Source of the DNA: Candidatus Falkowiibacteriota bacterium
GTDB lineage: Bacteria > Patescibacteriota > Patescibacteriia > Patescibacteriales > UBA12075
Assembly: GCA_030600505.1 (NCBI GenBank)
Contig: JAUVLY010000025.1
Span: forward strand, 1-9,580
Direction of reading: 5' to 3'
Length of the DNA: 9,580 bases
Positions 5,379-9,580 of this stretch are shown in pieces. Positions within the stretch are counted from its first letter, which is position 1; each line of letters opens with the position of its first letter. The position numbers and the translations under genes were made by a program. The notes below the pieces were generated by a model that saw nothing but the letters and a program-made list of their open reading frames with translations, was not told the DNA's origin and made no database searches.

Positions 5379-5502
5379 TATAAATCCTTGTGGGGCTGAA
5401 ATGCAGAAAGGCTCTACTGCGGGGTATAAGTAGTCCATTTATTTGGTAACGAACATACTACGATGAAGGGGCGCCGTCCTTCCAGCTCCACAAGGATTTA
5501 TA
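5379..5502 (+). ncRNA. Candidate structured RNA, cloverleaf-like four-way junction with 20-bp closing stem
   Basis: The closing stem pairs 5379-5398 with 5483-5502, twenty pairs in a row with one G-U (5394 with 5487). On the opposite strand that pair would be C-A, so the plus strand folds better. Inside are three short stems: GCAG 5403-5406 with CTGC 5417-5420 (ten-base loop); GTAGT 5430-5434 with ACTAC 5457-5461, its loop holding CCA/TGG; and GAAGG 5465-5469 with CCTTC 5478-5482, directly abutting the closing stem, with a GGCGCC palindrome in its loop. A consensus plus-strand promoter lies upstream. The right part overlaps the last 15 codons of the minus-strand BECR-like gene. It matches no RNA family I recognise. 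It could instead be a DNA-level palindromic mobile repeat. No terminator follows it on the plus strand. Confidence 0.45.
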
Positions 5503-5946
5503 AGCATTTAAATAACTTGCTTTCCTGATCCTAAACGCGGTAGCAATGTGTATGTTTTTTTCTGATTCTTGTGTTTCCGGGATCTCATCTTCAATAATTT
5601 CTACCGAACAAAAATAATTTTCACCTTTAATTTGCTTGATTAAACAAAAATCACCCCGTTTGGGGTTTTTATTTTCATAAATATAGTCAGGATATTTTAC
5701 TATCATGTGAATATTATTTATTAAAAATTCAAACTCTTCAGCCGGTTTTTTATCGTAAATATGCTTTAAAACTCGCGTGTTAATATATGCTTTTGAACCG
5801 CAATCGCAATATCTAATAATTTCTTTCAAAACTATATTCGTTAAATGGCAAAGAAAAACAGTTCTATTTATTACAACTGCTTTAGCCGGAGATCCCTTTA
5901 TATATTTTTCATGCAAATTTTTAACTACTTCTCTTTTGTTGGCCAT
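5458..5946 (-). CDS. Small protein resembling BECR-fold (barnase-EndoU-colicin-RelE) nucleases; function unproven
   Basis: The product has 162 residues with no signal peptide or membrane segment. The segment INTRVLKHIYDKKPAEEFEFLINNIHMIVKYPDYIY (55-90), then a beta-rich stretch with KRGDFCLIK and the IATAFRIRKASYLNAYKSLW end, recalls the phage-type BECR nucleases (PBECR), where a Lys/Arg-His helix, a PDYI motif and a TAF strand recur. I recognise this by pattern only, so the nuclease call is tentative. No antitoxin gene is adjacent on the same strand. It has its own promoter and a predicted leader of about 18 nt without a Shine-Dalgarno. The last codons (KSLWSWKDGAPSS) lie inside the structured element, so the tail may be acquired. 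Confidence 0.6.
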   Translation of the reverse strand: MANKREVVKNLHEKYIKGSPAKAVVINRTVFLCHLTNIVLKEIIRYCDCGSKAYINTRVLKHIYDKKPAEEFEFLINNIHMIVKYPDYIYENKNPKRGDFCLIKQIKGENYFCSVEIIEDEIPETQESEKNIHIATAFRIRKASYLNAYKSLWSWKDGAPSS

Positions 5947-5970
5947 ATATAATAATATTCTTATATATAA

Positions 5971-5999
5971 ATCATATATTATAATTACTTGCCGGTCAA
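5971..5999 (-). promoter_or_regulatory. Promoter of the BECR-like gene
   Basis: The minus strand shows TTGACC (5999-5994), a 17-bp spacer and TATGAT (5976-5971), five of six matches in each box. It overlaps the mnmA stop codon. Transcription would begin near 5964, about 18 nt before the ATG at 5946. This gives the gene its own transcription even if mnmA reads through. Confidence 0.6.
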
Positions 6000-7159
6000 T
6001 TTATAACACCCCCGCCAATAACTCTATTTTTATCATAAAAAACAGCGCTTTGCCCGGGTGTTACTGCCCGAGCCGGACTTTTTAATTTAACCATATATGC
6101 TCCCCCTCTCCTTTTCTCCCCTCTCCTGGCTAGGAGAGGGGCCGGGGGAGAGGTGAGAGGGGGCTGGGGGGAGAGGGTGCATTTAATCGCCTTATGCCGG
6201 TATCTTATCACTACCTCAGTGTTATATGGCATTTTGGGCTCTTTCCCGCTTATCCAGTTTAGCTTACTTACAATAAATTCATCGCTAAACAAGGCCGGAT
6301 CATCAGGGTCATTGACCACATAAAGAATATTTGTTTTATAGTCACAACGAGCAACATAATACGGACCGGTTCCACCGATTTCCACTCCCCTGCGCTGCCC
6401 AATGGTATATAACGGCAAGCCCTTGTGCTCACCTAATTTCTTACCATTTAAATCTTTAATGTCTCCAGCGGTCATCTTTAAGCGCTCACGCAAAAAATTA
6501 TTATGTTCAATTATTTTTCCTTCATTAACCAAAAAACAAACATCCTGACTCTCGGTCTTAAGGGTGGGTAAGCCTTGCTTCTTGGCAATTTTTTTAATTT
6601 CTTCTTTCGTATATTCCCCTAATGGAAACAACAAATGTTTTAATTGCTCTTGTTCTAAAGTATACAAAAAATAACTCTGATCTTTTTCCTTGTCTACACC
6701 TTTAAATAAATTAAATACTTTCTGCTGTCTGCTGTCTGCCGTCTGCTTTCTATTTTCTATTTCCTGTTTCCTATTTTCTGTTTTCTGTTTTCTAATATAA
6801 TGCCCGGTTGCCAAATAATCCCCCTGCAATTCCTTCATCATCTTTAAGAGTACCCCAAATTTAATCGATTTATTGCAAACCACGCACGGATTAGGGGTTA
6901 TGCCCTTAGCGTAGCTTTTAGTAAAATAGTCCACTACTTCGCGCTCAAAAGACTCTTTGGCGCTTACCGGATAAAATTTAATACTAAGTTTCTTGCATAC
7001 TGCCCGCGCCGCTCTTTCCGCTTCCTCGTAATTATCGTGCAAACGCATAAAAACGCCCATTACCTTGTAACCGGCTTGCTTGAGTAAATGTGCGGCAACA
7101 GATGAATCCACTCCGCCTGACATTGCGATGACTACAGTTTTTGTATTATTCACTTTCAT
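5996..7159 (-). CDS. mnmA: tRNA-specific 2-thiouridylase MnmA
   Basis: The 387-residue protein thiolates C2 of the wobble uridine in tRNA-Lys, -Glu and -Gln, activating the base with ATP. The PP-loop SGGVDSS is at 14-20. The catalytic pair is Cys95 in NPCVVCNKSIKF and Cys208 in ESQDVCFL; KDQSYFLYTL (159-168) and YTIGQRRG (251-258) are family motifs, and AVTPGQSAVFYD (365-376) marks the C-terminal beta barrel. Two segments are foreign to the family: residues 123-148, a seven-residue repeat encoded by a heptanucleotide array, and about 330-355, encoded by a palindromic repeat. The start is the ATG at 7157-7159. An upstream ATG at 7186 would add nine residues written by an inverted-repeat arm, so I reject it. 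Both active cysteines are intact, so the enzyme is probably functional. Confidence 0.96.
   Translation of the reverse strand: MKVNNTKTVVIAMSGGVDSSVAAHLLKQAGYKVMGVFMRLHDNYEEAERAARAVCKKLSIKFYPVSAKESFEREVVDYFTKSYAKGITPNPCVVCNKSIKFGVLLKMMKELQGDYLATGHYIRKQKTENRKQEIENRKQTADSRQQKVFNLFKGVDKEKDQSYFLYTLEQEQLKHLLFPLGEYTKEEIKKIAKKQGLPTLKTESQDVCFLVNEGKIIEHNNFLRERLKMTAGDIKDLNGKKLGEHKGLPLYTIGQRRGVEIGGTGPYYVARCDYKTNILYVVNDPDDPALFSDEFIVSKLNWISGKEPKMPYNTEVVIRYRHKAIKCTLSPQPPLTSPPAPLLARRGEKRRGGAYMVKLKSPARAVTPGQSAVFYDKNRVIGGGVIN
6095..6177. repeat. GC-rich palindromic repeat inserted in-frame in mnmA
   Basis: The segment is almost purely C/T then G/A. Its core is a perfect 10-bp stem CCCCTCTCCT (6118-6127) with AGGAGAGGGG (6132-6141), loop of four. 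It resembles a widespread class of CCCTCTCC...GGAGAGGGG interspersed repeats. It encodes roughly MnmA residues 330-355 (PQPPLTSPPAPLLARRGEKRRGGAY) between two strands of the C-terminal barrel. The E. coli protein, as I recall it, has only about nine residues there. Base composition contrasts sharply with the AT-rich gene around it. Confidence 0.75.
6717..6793 (-). repeat. Heptanucleotide tandem array (11 units) inside mnmA
   Basis: Read on the minus strand, the segment divides exactly into eleven 7-bp units of the form AGAAAAC/T, drifting to AGACAGC toward the 3' side. Because 7 is not a multiple of 3, three units encode one seven-residue period: KQKTENR, KQEIENR, KQTADSR. It lies in a surface loop between GHYIR and the FKGVDKEKDQSYF block. 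Gain or loss of one unit would shift the reading frame. Confidence 0.85.
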
Positions 7160-7175
7160 ATAAATAAATCCCACA

Positions 7176-7306
7176 AAAAATCCCACAAATCAACAAATCT
7201 AACAACAAATACAACAAATATTTATTAATCATATTAATTTGATTAAACCTTAGAAGATGTGATTTGTTTTATTTGTGAATAAAATTTGTTGATTTGTGGG
7301 ATTTTT
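7176..7306. repeat. Inverted-repeat element between the CAP gene and mnmA (23-bp perfect arms)
   Basis: The arms 7176-7198 and 7284-7306 are perfect complements over 23 bp around an 85-bp AT-rich centre. The unit ATCCCACAAATCAACAAA is recognisable in the left arm, and the centre repeats ACAACAAAT-like words. The right arm overlaps the stop codon of the CAP gene (7305-7307) and the left arm sits about 17 nt before the mnmA start. It may act as a terminator or be a mobile palindromic repeat. No promoter for mnmA is obvious in it. Confidence 0.8.
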
Positions 7307-8669
7307 AAAGAAGTAGTATATTTGATAATCCGCTTTCCAAATAATGGAATTTGAAAAACACCATGCTGGATATAAACAGGATCAAAACCAGAGTCTGGGC
7401 AATCACATGCTTATGCTGAATTTCTACGCGAATAATAATATTTATCACCAAGGTAAGGATTACCAGGCTTAAAATACTTAAAAATATATAATTAATATAT
7501 TTAACTCGCTTATTTGTTAGCACTAATTTTTCATCAACCGGGTTTGCAACCGAAAGCACCTGGGTAACAAGATTCTTTTCCAAAGCTTCATTCGGGCTAA
7601 TATTTGCAGCCGCTAAATTAACTTGGGCCATATCGGAAACCAACTCAGGTACAATATTTTCTTCCTGGCTTCCTGACTGGTTCTGAGTGGTTAAATTAAC
7701 AACGGGTAAAATTTCACTTGCCAATGGAACTTTGCTAATGCCGGGCGGGGGCAAAGGCAGGGGTATATTTTCCTTAATAGGAATCTCTTCTCCTTTTACC
7801 GTTGGTGTTGACTCCGGCTCAATGGTTTCTGCGGCTGGCGCTGGCGCCGGTATAACCTTAGCTTCTTCAACCGCAAGCATGGCAAGATGCGGACTATTCC
7901 TGACGGCAAAATGCTGGACCAATACATTGGTCTGCTGGCCATTGATCTGCCCGCTTACCATGGCAATGCCGGCATCAATATAGCGATCGTTTAAAATATT
8001 GGCTTTATGCGTTGGTGAGTCCATTAACGCCCGGTGGACCGATTCGGCGGTGGTAAAATTCATGGCCAAATTCTCACCAACAAACAAATACTGGTATTGG
8101 TCGCGGTTGATCCAGTCCCAGGGTCTTTTCCCGTCCAGGCTGGTATGGGCAAAATAATCATTTTTAACCAAATCATTGGCCTTGGCCAGGGCAGAAGCAG
8201 ACAGCGTACTGTTCATTGCCAAAACGCTTAAATCAGCCGCTTCCCTGTCTTTGTTTACTAATTCCAAAACACGATTAACAATTTCCGAAGAAACTTTGGC
8301 CCCTTGCGGATATGATAAAAATAAAGAGCCCACGGTTACGGCTTTAATAAGCAGTACCAATAAGGCAATTGTTATGAGTGTTTTGGGATGAAGAAATTTA
8401 GGCTTATGGCCGTTGCCCTGGTTTGGAATAAAATAATCTTTAAACAAACACTTAGAATCAAGTAAAAACTTGGCCCAGCCTTGCTTATGCGTAGTTAATT
8501 CATTAATCTCTCGTTTTTCTTCTTTAACGTATTCTTTTATTCCTTGTTTGACCTTGGCTGTGTTTTTGCTGTGTTTAAGCAAATCTTTAATCAAATAGAA
8601 AATTCCGACTAACATTAGCAAAATTAGCCCGCGTTTTTTCATTTTATTTTTAGGTTTTTTCCTTGACAT
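7305..8669 (-). CDS. CAP/SCP-domain (PR-1-like) membrane protein with C-terminal transmembrane pair
   Basis: The 454-residue protein has a short hydrophobic N-terminal segment (13-30), a basic cytosolic stretch, a strong membrane helix at about 95-119, then a CAP domain at 127-256. Domain landmarks are DYFAHTSLDGKRPWDW (His175), VGENLA (Glu199), SPTHKANILNDRYIDAGIA (His221) and VLVQHFA (His253). A Pro/Glu-rich linker (270-310) and a polar region follow, then two membrane helices at about 391-413 and 421-440. The CAP domain should face outside. Bacterial CAP proteins are often surface or secreted proteins of unknown activity. The C-terminal helix pair is not part of the usual CAP architecture. 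There is no LPXTG motif; LPPPG at 305-309 is only a loose resemblance. A strong promoter lies 18 nt before the start. The sortase gene is its upstream neighbour. Confidence 0.9.
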   Translation of the reverse strand: MSRKKPKNKMKKRGLILLMLVGIFYLIKDLLKHSKNTAKVKQGIKEYVKEEKREINELTTHKQGWAKFLLDSKCLFKDYFIPNQGNGHKPKFLHPKTLITIALLVLLIKAVTVGSLFLSYPQGAKVSSEIVNRVLELVNKDREAADLSVLAMNSTLSASALAKANDLVKNDYFAHTSLDGKRPWDWINRDQYQYLFVGENLAMNFTTAESVHRALMDSPTHKANILNDRYIDAGIAMVSGQINGQQTNVLVQHFAVRNSPHLAMLAVEEAKVIPAPAPAAETIEPESTPTVKGEEIPIKENIPLPLPPPGISKVPLASEILPVVNLTTQNQSGSQEENIVPELVSDMAQVNLAAANISPNEALEKNLVTQVLSVANPVDEKLVLTNKRVKYINYIFLSILSLVILTLVINIIIRVEIQHKHVIAQTLVLILFISSMVFFKFHYLESGLSNILLL

Positions 8670-8693
8670 ATTAATTTATTTTAATATAACAAG

Positions 8694-8722
8694 ATTATAG
8701 CACATTAACTAATATTTGTCAA
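8694..8722 (-). promoter_or_regulatory. Consensus promoter of the CAP-domain gene
   Basis: The minus strand carries TTGACA (8722-8717), a 17-bp spacer ending in TGTGC, and TATAAT (8699-8694), a perfect match. Transcription would begin near 8687 and leave only about 18 nt before the ATG at 8669, with no Shine-Dalgarno. It separates the CAP gene from the sortase transcript. Confidence 0.75.
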
Positions 8723-8750
8723 AACCCAGAAATCTTAAATTAATAAAACG

Positions 8751-8818
8751 TTGGAGCAAGGCCTCTGGCCTGCGACATTAAAAGCTTTTAAGCTCGCGGG
8801 CGGGACGCCCTGCTCAAA
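8751..8818. repeat. GC-rich palindromic element between the sortase and CAP genes
   Basis: The outer arms GAGCAAGGC (8754-8762) and GCCCTGCTC (8807-8815) pair with one mismatch. Inside are AGGCC-TCT-GGCCT, the perfect palindrome TTAAAAGCTTTTAA (8778-8791), and GGGCG-GGA-CGCCC. The block is much more GC-rich than the flanking AT-rich DNA and non-coding. It resembles a repeat unit rather than a simple terminator, since no T tract follows on either strand. Confidence 0.65.
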
Positions 8819-8882
8819 CAAATTTATACTAAAAAAATCTTAATTTACTTTATAAACTTTATGAACTTTCTAACTTTACAAA

Positions 8883-9536
8883 CTATTCAACCAACTCACT
8901 TATCACCACCAATCTTTGCTCAGTGGAATAGATCGGGTGGCAGGTAAACATGGTTAAAATGGGTTCATCGGTGGCGTTAAGGATTGAAACTTCGGTATCA
9001 TCCACTATTTTTACTTCTTTGATCCGGTATAAATAATCTTCTTCTTGCCAAACTATTGATACCAAGTCCCCTGTTTCCAGCTTATCAAATAAATAAAAAG
9101 TAAGGTTGTGGGGCGGTAAATATTTAAAGCGATGCCCGGTTATTACCGTGTTGCCGCCCTTGTCCGGGGTGGAAGTATCCGGCACCAGCCAGGCCCCTTG
9201 GCTCAGCCCGTAATCCGCGTTATCGGTAACAACGATCGGCGCGTTTACCCCGATCTTGGGGATTATTACCCGGTTGGGCGAAACATCAAATTTATTTTCC
9301 GGCAAACCCCCTCGGAATTCAGCCACTTGCTCTTCTATGATCACTCTTTCTTCGGCTTCAGGCAATTGGCTGTATTCCTCAATCGTAGCCCGATATTTAA
9401 GTCCGGGATAAAACGGCAAAGCAATCAAATATAAAACCAAGGCAATGGCTGACAATTCCAAAAATAAAACCAAAACCTTTAAGCCCTTGCTTTGCTTTTT
9501 CTTAAATATATTTTTTATCTTAAATTTTTTCCACAT
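8883..9536 (-). CDS. Class E-like sortase (transpeptidase)
   Basis: The 217-residue membrane-anchored protein has a basic N-terminus (1-20), a membrane helix (about 20-43) and an outer sortase domain (about 88-215). The catalytic triad is visible: His135 in GNTVITGHRF, Cys199 in LTMFTCHP, Arg208 in STEQRLVV. The TCHPxxSxxQRL spacing resembles class E sortases, which cut a pentapeptide sorting signal and attach the protein to the cell envelope or to pili. The substrate is unknown. The adjacent CAP protein lacks a clear sorting signal, so it is a poor candidate. The ATG at 9534-9536 gives the expected short cytosolic tail; no Shine-Dalgarno is present and no promoter is visible in the 44 bp before the window edge. 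Confidence 0.93.
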   Translation of the reverse strand: MWKKFKIKNIFKKKQSKGLKVLVLFLELSAIALVLYLIALPFYPGLKYRATIEEYSQLPEAEERVIIEEQVAEFRGGLPENKFDVSPNRVIIPKIGVNAPIVVTDNADYGLSQGAWLVPDTSTPDKGGNTVITGHRFKYLPPHNLTFYLFDKLETGDLVSIVWQEEDYLYRIKEVKIVDDTEVSILNATDEPILTMFTCHPIYSTEQRLVVISELVE

Positions 9537-9580
9537 TTTAAAATTTTGCTAAAAGATTATTTAATTTTGGATAATTCATT

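Noticed and set aside
5390..5491. tRNA or tmRNA gene suggested by GGGGCTG...CAGCTCCA pairing and a D-arm-like GCAG/CTGC stem with GG in its loop
   Set aside because: There is no T-loop (no TTCRA-type sequence in the last hairpin), no normal anticodon arm, no CCA end, and the closing stem runs 20 bp, far past an acceptor stem. No tag-peptide frame or pseudoknots of tmRNA are seen.
6717..6793. CRISPR-like or VNTR minisatellite of regulatory type
   Set aside because: The units are 7 bp without spacers and lie inside the MnmA frame, so it is a coding tandem array.
7160..7186. Upstream start for mnmA adding MGFFVGFIY
   Set aside because: The added residues are encoded by the inverted-repeat arm and its flank; the family N-terminus fits the ATG at 7157-7159.

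Overview
The window reads as a stretch of an AT-rich, compact bacterial chromosome. It most likely comes from the Candidate Phyla Radiation (Patescibacteria, Parcubacteria-like). This is inference from gene content and style, not from a marker tree: a RicT/PSP1 protein, a class E-like sortase beside a CAP-domain membrane protein, a small HicBA module, mostly absent Shine-Dalgarno sites and many small palindromic repeats between genes. UGA is a normal stop (mnmA ends in TGA), which argues against the code-25 lineages. No rRNA, tRNA, CRISPR array or transposase gene is visible.

All eleven protein genes lie on the minus strand, so transcription runs from high to low coordinates. In that order they are: class E-like sortase (8883-9536); CAP/SCP-domain membrane protein (7305-8669, near-consensus promoter); MnmA tRNA 2-thiouridylase (5996-7159, carrying two repeat-derived in-frame segments); a small protein resembling BECR-fold nucleases (5458-5946, own promoter); ribosomal protein S2 (4445-5134); EF-Ts (3389-4198); RicT/PSP1 (2309-3205, with terminator); HicB antitoxin and HicA toxin (1892-2140, 1663-1887, with promoter and terminator); GAPDH (466-1476); and the 5' end of a NuoF-like flavoprotein running off the window (1-315).

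The functional themes are translation (S2, EF-Ts, tRNA thiolation), glycolysis and NAD(H) redox (GAPDH, NuoF-like), cell surface (sortase, CAP protein) and toxin-type genes (HicBA, the BECR-like protein). rpsB-tsf is the classic pair, but a 148-bp inverted-repeat element lies between the two genes.

The most unusual part is 5160-5502. A 124-nt element (5379-5502) folds on paper into a four-way, cloverleaf-like structure with a 20-bp closing stem. The one imperfect pair in that stem is G-U only if the plus strand is transcribed. A perfect TTGACA-17-TATAAT promoter points at it on the plus strand, although every gene is on the minus strand. The element overlaps the 3' end of the BECR-like gene, so its transcript would be antisense to that gene. 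The promoter shares a 14-bp palindrome with the presumed rpsB promoter, and the ends of the element recur as the hairpin in the rpsB leader. Most of the longer intergenic gaps hold a palindromic repeat, and these do not look like copies of one family.
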